Shown in pieces: positions 30,616 to 37,827 of a DNA stretch of 37,827 bases. The position numbers were made by a program, and so were the translations under genes. Origin of the DNA: Gemmatimonadota bacterium (GTDB lineage: Bacteria; Latescibacterota; UBA2968; UBA8231); the NCBI GenBank assembly GCA_009841115.1, contig VXML01000072.1, forward strand, positions 1 to 37,827, given 5' to 3'. Numbering within the stretch: position 1 is the first letter of the stretch; each line of letters starts with the position of its first letter. Under the pieces are notes generated by a model. It was not told the origin of the DNA and ran no database searches. It saw only the letters and a program-made list of their open reading frames with translations.

Positions 30616-33120
30616 ATGTTCAATTGGCCGATGCTCAAGCACTACGATCGGGATCATCTCACCAGCATTGCCATGCCGATTGGCGGCATTGGCACGGGCA
30701 CCGTTTCACTGGGTGGACGCGGGGATTTGCGCGACTGGGAACTGATGAACCGCCCGGCCAAGGGATTTGTCCCAAGGGGCGATGGGGGCCGAGGAAACGA
30801 GCCGTTTTTTGCCCTGTACGCCAAACCTGCTGGCGGCCCATCCGTCACCCGGGCACTCGAAGGGCCGGTGGATGTATCCGAATACGAGGGTGCGAGCGGC
30901 AGTGTGGCGGTCAATCACGGCTTGCCGCGCTTTGCACAGTGTGCGTTTGCCGCGGCCTATCCACTTGCACAGGTCCAGCTATCCGATCCACAAGTTCCGG
31001 TCGCGGTTTGTCTCGAAGCGTTTAACCCGTTTATTCCCGCCAACGCCGATGACAGCGGCATCCCCATCGCAGTGCTGCGCTATACGCTGACCAATCGGAC
31101 CAACAAGCGCGTCGCGGTTTCGGTGTGCGGCTCGCTGCCCAATTTCATTGGCAATGATGGCGTGGAAGAGCTGGCCCAGGCCAATCGCAATCGCTTTCGC
31201 AAGGCAACGCACTGTCAGGGCATTTTCATGGACAGCAAGGGGGTTGATCCTGCCGCCATCAGTTATGGCACTATGGCCCTGACCACTACGGCCAAAACGG
31301 GTATTACCTATCGCACGGCTTGGAAAAAGGCCGGATGGGGCACGTCGCTGCTCGATTTTTGGGATGACTTTGCCGCCGATGGCCGGGTGGAAAAGCGCCC
31401 CAGCGAAGGGGTTGACATGCCGAGTGCCTCGCTCGTGGTACGCACCAACATTTTGCCCAAGCAACACAAGACGATCACCTTCTTGCTGACGTGGCACTTT
31501 CCCAATCGGCACACGTGGTCGCCGGGCGACGATCCCTACCTTGGCAACTACTATGCGACGCACTATGGCGATGCGTGGGACGTAGCCAGCAAAACCGCGC
31601 CGCGGCTCAAAAAGCTCGAACAACAGACCGTGCGCTTTGTCTCAGCCTTTGCGGCAAGCGACCTGCCCGAGGTAGTAAAGGAAGCCGCCCTTTTCAATCT
31701 CAGCACCCTGCGGACGCAAACGTGCTTCCGCACTCCTGATGGACGTTTGTTTGGCTGGGAGGGATACAACGATCACAGCGGCTGCTGCATGGGCTCCTGT
31801 ACGCATGTGTGGAATTACGAACAAAGTACGGCGTTCCTCTTTGGCGATCTGGCCCGCACGATGCGCGATACCGAATTCAATCACGCTACCGATGACCAAG
31901 GCATGATGAACTTTCGCGTCCATCTGCCCCTCAGTCGCGCGCAAGAATTTGGCAAGGCCGCGGCCGATGGTCAGATGGGCTGTATTATGAAAGCCTATCG
32001 CGACTGGCAGCTTTGCGGTGACGATGCCTTCCTACAATCGATTTGGCCAAAGGTCAAAAAGGCCCTTGAATTTTGCTGGATCGAAGGGGGATGGGACGGC
32101 GATGGCGACGGCGTTATGGAGGGCTGTCAGCACAACACCATGGACGTCGAATACTACGGCCCTAATCCGCAAATGGGTATCTGGTATCTGGGCGCTCTGC
32201 GCGCTGGCGAGGAAATGGCGACCCATCTGGGCGAAGCCGACTTTGCCCAAACCTGTCGGCGGCTCTACGAGAGTGGCCGCGCCTACATCGACGAGCAATT
32301 GTTCAATGGCGAATACTACGAGCATCGCATTGAGCCACCCAAAAAAGTGGCCGCATCCCTGCGGCTGAGTATGGGCGCGGCCAAACTCTCTGATCCAGAT
32401 TACCAACTCGGTAGCGGTTGTCTGGTAGATCAGCTCGTTGGCCAGTTTTTCGCCCACGTCTGCGGCTTGGGCTATCTGACCAAACGCGCCCACGTGCGCC
32501 GAACCCTCAAGAGCATTCGCAAATACAATCACCGCAAGAAGCTGACGGATCACTTCAACTGCATGCGCTCGTATGCTTTGGGCGATGAATCGGCCTTGCT
32601 CATGGCGAGCTACCCCCACGAGCGGCCCGCCAACCCATTTCCCTATTTCACGGAAGTGATGACCGGGTTTGAATACACCGCGGCCATTGGCATGCTCTAC
32701 GAGGGGCAGCGCAAAAATGGTCTGCAAACCATGCGCGACATTCGCAATCGCTACGATGGGGCCAAACGCAGTCCCTTTGACGAAGCCGAATGCGGCCATC
32801 ACTACGCCCGGGCCATGGTTGCTTGGGCCGGGGTGCTGGCGCTGACGGGATTTAATTATTCGGGGGTTACAAAGTCCATGGCCTTTGCCGCAGAGCCCGG
32901 GACCTTTTTCTGGTCAAATGGCGCTGCTTGGGGCACGGTGCACATTGCCCAACGCCAGTCGGGCTATCGCATTGTCTTGGATGTTTTGTATGGGCAGATC
33001 AAAATTAAGCACTTTCGGCTGACCGGCGTGGGCGAGCACACCTTTGACCGGGAGCTCGTGCTGCGCGAGAATAGCCAACGGACTTTTGTCGTGGGATCGG
33101 GAAAGGAGCATACAACATGA
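30616..33120 (+). CDS. GH116 family glycosidase (beta-glucosidase/glucosylceramidase-like)
   Basis: An 834-residue glycoside hydrolase of family GH116, the family of human GBA2 and bacterial beta-glucosidases. The N-terminal half is a beta-sandwich (MPIGGIGTGTVSLGGRGDLRDWELMNRP). The C-terminal half is an alpha6-barrel with the likely nucleophile Glu402 in THVWNYEQ and the acid/base Asp510 in CQHNTMDVEYYGPN. There is no signal peptide, so the enzyme appears cytosolic and would act on imported glycosides. GAGGAG at 30602-30607 lies eight bases before the ATG. Its stop overlaps the uronate-dehydrogenase-like start (ATGA), so the two are translated together. Substrate specificity within GH116 (glucose or xylose ends) cannot be read from the sequence. 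Confidence 0.93.
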   Translation: MFNWPMLKHYDRDHLTSIAMPIGGIGTGTVSLGGRGDLRDWELMNRPAKGFVPRGDGGRGNEPFFALYAKPAGGPSVTRALEGPVDVSEYEGASGSVAVNHGLPRFAQCAFAAAYPLAQVQLSDPQVPVAVCLEAFNPFIPANADDSGIPIAVLRYTLTNRTNKRVAVSVCGSLPNFIGNDGVEELAQANRNRFRKATHCQGIFMDSKGVDPAAISYGTMALTTTAKTGITYRTAWKKAGWGTSLLDFWDDFAADGRVEKRPSEGVDMPSASLVVRTNILPKQHKTITFLLTWHFPNRHTWSPGDDPYLGNYYATHYGDAWDVASKTAPRLKKLEQQTVRFVSAFAASDLPEVVKEAALFNLSTLRTQTCFRTPDGRLFGWEGYNDHSGCCMGSCTHVWNYEQSTAFLFGDLARTMRDTEFNHATDDQGMMNFRVHLPLSRAQEFGKAAADGQMGCIMKAYRDWQLCGDDAFLQSIWPKVKKALEFCWIEGGWDGDGDGVMEGCQHNTMDVEYYGPNPQMGIWYLGALRAGEEMATHLGEADFAQTCRRLYESGRAYIDEQLFNGEYYEHRIEPPKKVAASLRLSMGAAKLSDPDYQLGSGCLVDQLVGQFFAHVCGLGYLTKRAHVRRTLKSIRKYNHRKKLTDHFNCMRSYALGDESALLMASYPHERPANPFPYFTEVMTGFEYTAAIGMLYEGQRKNGLQTMRDIRNRYDGAKRSPFDEAECGHHYARAMVAWAGVLALTGFNYSGVTKSMAFAAEPGTFFWSNGAAWGTVHIAQRQSGYRIVLDVLYGQIKIKHFRLTGVGEHTFDRELVLRENSQRTFVVGSGKEHTT

Positions 33121-33884
33121 CGCGCTATACCCGCATTGGCCTGACTGGGGCCAACGGCACCATCGGCCGCGTGCTGCTGGCCGGCTTGGGAGATGAGTAC
33201 GAATTCAAGGCGTTCACGCGCCGCGCGGTGGATTTTCCCGCCACTATTGTCAATTTTGACCGCGCCGCTGAGGTCGAAGGGGCCTTTGAGGGTTTGGAGG
33301 CCGTGATTCATCTGGCTGCCGATCCCAGCCCAAGCGCCTCTTGGGAGAGCGTGCGGGATCACAACCTCGAGGGCATGTACCAAGTGCTGGAGGAGTGCCG
33401 CCGATCTGGGGTTAGACGTCTAGTCTTTGCCTCGACCAATCACACTCAGCACGGCAATACTATTTTGACTACTCCCGAGACCTTGGATCCGTCCAAGCGC
33501 ATCCGCATGCGTTTGGACGAGCCGCCCAATCCCGACTCCATGTACGCGGTTTCCAAGCTCTTCGGCGAAAATATGGGCAAGCTGTACAGTCAGCGCTACG
33601 GCCTTGAATTCGTCGGTCTGCGCATCGGCTGGATCATTGCTAAAGACGATCCGACCACCATGCGCGGCACCTCTGCCGAGGACTATATGCGGGCCATGTT
33701 CCTCAGCCACCGCGATTGTATTGAAGCTCATCGCCGGGCCTTGGAAGTGGATACCCAGTACCTGTTAGCCTATGTAGTCAGCGGCAATGGACGGCGCGTC
33801 TTTGACCTAGAGGCGACCAAGAATGATCTGGGTTATATTCCGCAAGACGACGCCGAGGATTACTTTCGCCGCGTAGAAGGGTAG
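33117..33884 (+). CDS. NAD-dependent epimerase/dehydratase family, uronate-dehydrogenase-like
   Basis: A 255-residue extended SDR. The NAD motif is TGANGTIG (10-17) and the active-site pair is Tyr143/Lys147 in YAVSK. The segment FASTNHTQHG resembles the SSNH motif of uronate dehydrogenases (EC 1.1.1.203), which oxidise glucuronate or galacturonate to aldarolactones. That the gene is translationally coupled to GH116 suggests that the cleaved sugar, or its acid form, is oxidised next. The stop seems to have been moved: an 8-base tandem duplication (33873-33888) introduces the TAG, and without it the protein would read on to ALAAEAPTP before a TGA at 33914. The loss of these nine residues is unlikely to harm the fold. 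Confidence 0.9.
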   Translation: MTRYTRIGLTGANGTIGRVLLAGLGDEYEFKAFTRRAVDFPATIVNFDRAAEVEGAFEGLEAVIHLAADPSPSASWESVRDHNLEGMYQVLEECRRSGVRRLVFASTNHTQHGNTILTTPETLDPSKRIRMRLDEPPNPDSMYAVSKLFGENMGKLYSQRYGLEFVGLRIGWIIAKDDPTTMRGTSAEDYMRAMFLSHRDCIEAHRRALEVDTQYLLAYVVSGNGRRVFDLEATKNDLGYIPQDDAEDYFRRVEG

Positions 33885-33888
33885 AAGC
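33873..33888 (+). repeat. 8-base tandem duplication creating the stop of the uronate-dehydrogenase-like gene
   Basis: GTAGAAGG (33873-33880) is followed by GTAGAAGC (33881-33888). The second copy supplies the TAG at 33882-33884. Taking out one copy would extend the protein by the frame that holds the 16-base repeat. Confidence 0.65.
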
Positions 33889-33898
33889 TCTCGCCGCC

Positions 33899-33914
33899 GA
33901 GGCTCCGACGCCTT
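33899..33914 (+). repeat. 16-base direct repeat, copy 2
   Basis: Identical to 30554-30569. In the frame shifted by the 8-base duplication it would encode EAPTP followed by TGA (33914-33916), just as the first copy encodes EAPTP followed by TAG at the end of the aldo/keto reductase. Confidence 0.8.
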
Positions 33915-34050
33915 GAGCAGAAGATTTCTTGGACGTATTTTAAGACCCATTACCAGCTCCTTGCGCCTGGGAATTTATCTCAACTTTGTCCTCTAAGTTT
34001 GCTGGATAACCTTCTAGTCAACTTCGGGGAATCAAATAGAAAGGAGAGGC

Positions 34051-35043
34051 ATGACCTCATCCCCTCACACCACGAATTCTCGCCTAGAGTTTCTACACCA
34101 GAAACTCACCCGGCGCGTAACCCCCTTGCTCATCGTTGCCCTCAGTATCCTGATGCCGCAGATGGCATCGGCAGGCGCTTGGACGCTTGGAAAGGGCCAG
34201 GTATGGAGCAAAATCACCTACATGTCGCTATCGACCAACGAGCATTACGATAATGACGGAAACGTCGGTGAGATTCCCGCTCGCTATAAATCCCAGCAGG
34301 TCTATTTCGACGTTTACTACGGCTTGAATGATCGGATAGACGTCGGCGTAAAGATCCCGTATATCAGCAATGAGTTTGTAGATGTTAGTCCCGAGCATCC
34401 TTTCTCTGGAGCACCAGATAAAAAGGACTCGGGCTTGGGCGATGTGCGCGGAGTTGCCAAAATCAACCTCGTGCAAAGCGCTGATCTCGTGGGTACGCTG
34501 AAGTTGGGATTCAAGGCCCCAGTAGGGGAATATCGGGAAGTGCCCGAGGCCCTTTCCATAACTGGAGGCCAGTGGGATTTTGAAGTTGTTGGGCAACTCG
34601 GCCGGTCCTTTTGGCCGGTCCCGGTGTACGGCAATGTCGATCTGGGGTATCGCCTGCGCGGCGAATACGCAGATCCCAACCCCAGCGACGCCGGCGGAGT
34701 TGACCGCACGTACACCCCTGGCGCAGAGATTGTTTTTAACGCTGAGGCAGGTTATAGCCCGATGGACAAACTCCTCGTCGCCCTCAAGTACGAAAGCATC
34801 ATAGGAGCCGAGTACGATACCATAAACAACCCCCCAGCAGGCAGCCAGGTAGAAACGCTTAACCAAAGCGTCGCCTACCTAGCGCCGACGGTCTTGGTTG
34901 GCCTCCATCCCAGCGTGAGTCTTGAAGCTCAAGCGCGCATGACGGTCAGCGGCAGCCGGTATTTCGCCGGTTCGACCTATGGGGTGGGGCTTTCCTTTAC
35001 GGCCGACCTGATCGAGCAGGTGGTTCGTCAGGGCACTCCTTAG
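34051..35043 (+). CDS. outer-membrane beta-barrel protein
   Basis: A 330-residue exported protein with a long N-terminal signal (cleavage likely after QMASA, about residue 41). The mature part alternates polar and hydrophobic residues and has repeated strands such as VYFDVYYGLNDRIDVGVKIPYI, GTLKLGFKAPVGEY and YGNVDLGYRLRGEYADP, ending in strands rich in aromatic and glycine residues. This resembles the barrel proteins annotated as MetA-pathway or transporter-like outer-membrane proteins. It may be a channel for the sugars used by this locus; that is inference. AAGGAG at 34041-34046 lies four bases before the ATG. The gene is followed by a good terminator. Confidence 0.82.
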   Translation: MTSSPHTTNSRLEFLHQKLTRRVTPLLIVALSILMPQMASAGAWTLGKGQVWSKITYMSLSTNEHYDNDGNVGEIPARYKSQQVYFDVYYGLNDRIDVGVKIPYISNEFVDVSPEHPFSGAPDKKDSGLGDVRGVAKINLVQSADLVGTLKLGFKAPVGEYREVPEALSITGGQWDFEVVGQLGRSFWPVPVYGNVDLGYRLRGEYADPNPSDAGGVDRTYTPGAEIVFNAEAGYSPMDKLLVALKYESIIGAEYDTINNPPAGSQVETLNQSVAYLAPTVLVGLHPSVSLEAQARMTVSGSRYFAGSTYGVGLSFTADLIEQVVRQGTP

Positions 35044-35068
35044 TCTTCTTCGATAGAGTAGAACAAGT

Positions 35069-35110
35069 AGGGGGAGGGGCTTTTGGGTTCCTTCCCCTGT
35101 TTTATTTTTT
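35069..35110 (+). terminator. rho-independent terminator
   Basis: A 9-base-pair stem (35069-35077 with 35090-35098, including one G-T pair) with a 12-base loop is followed by the T-rich tract 35099-35110. It lies 25 bases after the stop of the barrel gene and should end that transcript, separating it from the aldo/keto reductase at 35156. Confidence 0.7.
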
Positions 35111-35155
35111 ACGATAATACGACAGCAAGACCTATCCATACGAGGAGAAATCGAC

Positions 35156-35947
35156 ATGAGTACGCCAGACATTACCTTGGCCTCGGGCCATGCCGTTCCG
35201 CAATTGGGGTTGGGCACTTGGATGTTGCGCGGCCAGCAGTGCAAAGACGTGGTCAAAGAGGCCCTCGAAATGGGCTATACGCATTTGGATTCGGCTTGGA
35301 TGTACGAGAATCAGGACGCCATCGGCCAAGTCCTCAAGGAGATCGGGGCGGACCGCGAGAGCCTCTTCATCACCTCCAAAATTTGGCATTCGCACTTGGA
35401 GTACGAAGCGACCTTGGAGCAGATGGAGGAGATTCTGCGCGATCTGCAGACCGAGTACGTCGATCTCCTGCTCATCCACAGCCCCGGTCATGGCGTGCCG
35501 GTGGAGCGCACCTTGGCTGCTTTTGAAAAGATCCACGAGGCCGGTCAGGCCAAGAGTATTGGCATCAGCAATTTCAGCATTGAGCAGACTGATCGGGCTA
35601 GGGCCGCCACCAGCTTGCCGATCTGCACCAATCAGGTGGAATACCACCTGCGCCACAACCGCGAAAGGCTATGGCACCATTGCCACGCCCACAACGTGGT
35701 GCTGACGGCGCACCGCCCGCTAGCCCGGGGTGACCTAGCCCAGGACGAAGCCCTAAAACAGGTGGCCGCCGAACACGGAAAAACCCCAGCGCAAGTGGCC
35801 TTAAAGTGGCTTTTGCAGAAGGATATGATCGTCATCCCCAAGGCCAGCTCAACGAGCCATTTGCGCGACAATCTGGATTTGTTCGACTGGCAGCTAGGGG
35901 ACGAGGAGATGGTGCTCCTTGATGGAGTGGGGAGCGACCCCGATTAG
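35156..35947 (+). CDS. aldo/keto reductase, 2,5-diketo-gluconate-reductase-like
   Basis: A 263-residue aldo/keto reductase of the compact AKR5-like group. The tetrad is Asp45 and Tyr50 in LDSAWMYEN, Lys75 in TSKIW and His108 in LLIHSP. The Asn in SIGISNFS and the C-terminal IPKASSTSHLRDNL, which binds the NADP phosphate, are present. Relatives reduce aldehydes, keto-sugars or 2,5-diketo-gluconate. GAGGAG at 35142-35147 lies eight bases before the ATG. It is a single-gene unit: a terminator lies upstream and the convergent DUF6785-like gene ends 14 bases downstream. Confidence 0.92.
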   Translation: MSTPDITLASGHAVPQLGLGTWMLRGQQCKDVVKEALEMGYTHLDSAWMYENQDAIGQVLKEIGADRESLFITSKIWHSHLEYEATLEQMEEILRDLQTEYVDLLLIHSPGHGVPVERTLAAFEKIHEAGQAKSIGISNFSIEQTDRARAATSLPICTNQVEYHLRHNRERLWHHCHAHNVVLTAHRPLARGDLAQDEALKQVAAEHGKTPAQVALKWLLQKDMIVIPKASSTSHLRDNLDLFDWQLGDEEMVLLDGVGSDPD

Positions 35948-35961
35948 GTCGTAGCGGTTGG

Positions 35962-37827
35962 TCAGTAGTAGTAAAACGCATAGACCAGTGCGGCCCCGCC
36001 GACGCCAACGCAAGTCCCCAAGATCAGACCGATGAAAAAGGGTAGCAGGGTGCGGTAGAGTTGGATACCGCCGTAGCGCAGGGCCAATAGTTTGATCAGC
36101 CAAGCTAAGAAGATTCCGAACCAGTCGATGGAAACGGTGTTGGTTAGGGCGATGCCTAGCCCCACCGGGTGCAAGGGCCAGCCGGCGAAGCGGTACTGGG
36201 CCAGTGCGAGCAGTCCGGCGAGGCCCGCGCCAACGGCGAGGAACACGGCCACCAGCGGCTCGGCGGGATTGGGATTGTTGATCGAATTGGCTACCCAGGA
36301 CCAGTGGTATTGCGGCGACATGACGAAGTACCAGCGGTAGCCGTGAATCAGGCCGTGGCGGTAGCCCAGCCAGATGTAGCAGACCATGGTGGTTATGAGG
36401 CCGACGATCATGGCGGCGGACAAAAAGAACACCAGCTTGCGTCCGCTGATTTTGAGCCGGGCGGGTTCGCAGACCTTGAAGGCGTGGGCGAGGGTGCCCA
36501 TCAAAAAGAGCTGAAGGTCGGCGGTCCAGACCATGCTCAGCCCCATCGCGCTCAGCCCTTGGGCACCAAAAGGAGCGGTGCCCACGAGATTGGTCAAAAT
36601 TGGCGGCACGGAGGCTGGAGCGCGCAGGCGGCCGATTCCGGTCTGGGCCAACAGGCGGGCGATGCCGAAGAAGATCACCAGCGCGACCAGTAGGAAGATG
36701 ATGCTCCAGATCAGACTCAGGCCGCTGGCCCAGAGGAAGCCGCTCATGTACGTCAGCCCTACAAGCCCGAGCAGAGCGGCGACACGTGGCGAGATCGGAC
36801 TATCGCTGTCTGGACCACCGCTGATGATCAGCCGCCACTGGCGACGCAGGAAGTGGCGCGACATCCACAGCGAGATTCCGACGATGCACGCAAGCGAGCC
36901 AATCTGCTGATGGGCGAGCAGCACGTTGGGTGCGTGGGGCTGAGCCGGCAGCGACAGGGAAATGCCCAGCCAGTTCAGCAGAGCGCCTTCGGCGGCGATG
37001 AGTAGGTGAAAAAACCAGACGCTGAATAGCACGTTGAGGCCGACCAGATAGCTCAAGCCCACGACCAGCAGGTCGGTGTTAAGCCCGTAACTAAGCCCGA
37101 ATTGACGGATCTCGATGCGGCCGCCGGGGATGCCGAAGCCGTGGATGATCTCGATATCCAATACTCGGTCGAGCATATTGACGGTCGGTAGTATCCAAGC
37201 AATGAGAAACCCCAGCCACAATAGCTTGCTCTTGAGAATAGATGCGGCGGGGTTTTCCAAACTTTCGAGGAGCATGTTGGGGACAGCGGCGAGAGGGTAC
37301 ACCAAGCGCTCTTGGCGCGACCACTGGTGGTGGACGAGGCTGATCAGCGCGATGCTTACCAAGAAGAAGGCCAGCATGAAGAGGCCCCACCACAACAGCG
37401 GCCCGGCCCACAAGGCCCAAGGCACGGGCGCGGCAGCATCCGTGCCTTCAAAAAGCTGGCGGATCGCTTCGAGGTCGCGGGGGACGGCCCAGTGGGGGAT
37501 GTGTGGCCAGAGCAGGTCGGACCAGTTGTTTTCTGGGGTGGCGTAGTAAAAGACGCCGGCGAGAAGCGGGATGAAGTAGCCGCCAAAGCCCATGGAGGGC
37601 AGCACTACGGCGACCATGAGCGCGGCATAGACCAAGGCGAAATTGGCTGGCGAGAGGCGCAAGAGCGGATGGAGGAGGCGCAGCGCGAGGGCGACGACCA
37701 CGATCCAGAAGATCAGGAAGATGACGCCAACGGTGTTGAAGTGATCGGTCAGCCCTGTGTAGTTTCCATAGAGAACGTAGGTCCGCACACTGGTAAAGGT
37801 CATGCAGACGGTAAAGACTAGGACGAG
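35962..37827 (-). CDS. second DUF6785-like polytopic membrane protein (5' truncated by window end)
   Basis: The minus-strand frame is open to the window edge (622 codons). The first ATG at 37803 is probably internal, because residues before it (LVLVFTVC) line up with the first helix of the paralogue at 27586. The protein is a multi-helix inner-membrane protein that shares with that paralogue the motif YYATPENNWSDLL, the loop ending HHQW, and the C-terminal RYGGIQLYRTLLPF. The two sequences otherwise differ strongly, so the duplication is old or one was acquired separately. It is convergent with the aldo/keto reductase at 35156. The family has no assigned function that I know; transport is an inference from topology and neighbours. 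Confidence 0.87.
   Translation of the reverse strand, partial: LVLVFTVCMTFTSVRTYVLYGNYTGLTDHFNTVGVIFLIFWIVVVALALRLLHPLLRLSPANFALVYAALMVAVVLPSMGFGGYFIPLLAGVFYYATPENNWSDLLWPHIPHWAVPRDLEAIRQLFEGTDAAAPVPWALWAGPLLWWGLFMLAFFLVSIALISLVHHQWSRQERLVYPLAAVPNMLLESLENPAASILKSKLLWLGFLIAWILPTVNMLDRVLDIEIIHGFGIPGGRIEIRQFGLSYGLNTDLLVVGLSYLVGLNVLFSVWFFHLLIAAEGALLNWLGISLSLPAQPHAPNVLLAHQQIGSLACIVGISLWMSRHFLRRQWRLIISGGPDSDSPISPRVAALLGLVGLTYMSGFLWASGLSLIWSIIFLLVALVIFFGIARLLAQTGIGRLRAPASVPPILTNLVGTAPFGAQGLSAMGLSMVWTADLQLFLMGTLAHAFKVCEPARLKISGRKLVFFLSAAMIVGLITTMVCYIWLGYRHGLIHGYRWYFVMSPQYHWSWVANSINNPNPAEPLVAVFLAVGAGLAGLLALAQYRFAGWPLHPVGLGIALTNTVSIDWFGIFLAWLIKLLALRYGGIQLYRTLLPFFIGLILGTCVGVGGAALVYAFYYY

Overview
The window is one stretch of a GC-rich, gene-dense, Gram-negative bacterial genome. 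Signal peptides, lipoproteins and an outer-membrane barrel support the envelope type. The mix of CRTAC1/FG-GAP proteins with ASPIC/UnbV tails, TPR lipoproteins, DUF6785-like membrane proteins, a GH116 glycosidase and several aldo/keto reductases resembles uncultured groups such as Latescibacterota or Poribacteria. That assignment is an inference from family content only; no rRNA or tRNA was recognised.

Layout. (1) 2-2652: the C-terminal end of a spermidine-synthase-like membrane protein, a DUF4389 membrane protein and an alpha/beta hydrolase. (2) 2817-8409: a tightly overlapping operon of a secreted seven-blade FG-GAP protein, a TPR lipoprotein, a parvulin-type PPIase lipoprotein and a histidine-rich polytopic membrane protein. 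(3) 8411-8505: a large inverted repeat made of heptamers. (4) 8524-11158: an alkyl-DHAP synthase overlapping an SDR, a plausible ether-lipid pair. (5) 11316-12983: minus-strand genes, namely a DUF433 antitoxin with a decayed toxin start beside it, a coding-like relic, and a secreted protein of unknown family. (6) 13081-19786: a second surface operon with a lipoprotein that fuses TPRs to an FG-GAP propeller, a TPR lipoprotein, a HAD phosphatase, a SUMF1-fold protein without the catalytic cysteine pair, and another secreted FG-GAP protein. (7) 19845-26400: a complete family-5 ABC importer (two permeases, two ATPases, a binding lipoprotein) with an aldo/keto reductase. (8) 26424-35947: a Gfo/Idh/MocA oxidoreductase divergent from a DUF6785-like membrane protein, then an aldose-dehydrogenase-like AKR, a GH116 glycosidase, a uronate-dehydrogenase-like protein, an outer-membrane barrel and another AKR. 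(9) 35962-37827: a second DUF6785-like protein on the minus strand, cut by the window end.

How the genes fit together. Regions 7 to 9 read as a carbohydrate uptake and oxidation locus: an ABC importer and possibly DUF6785 carriers bring in glycosides, a cytosolic GH116 enzyme cleaves them, and a set of NAD(P)-dependent oxidoreductases acts on the sugars. Regions 2 and 6 are two versions of an envelope module (propeller plus TPR lipoprotein plus accessory proteins) whose job is not known to me. The most interesting candidates are this FG-GAP/TPR surface module with its histidine-rich membrane partner, the bacterial ether-lipid gene pair, and the paired DUF6785 membrane proteins around the GH116 cluster. 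No intergenic gap exceeds 300 bases.
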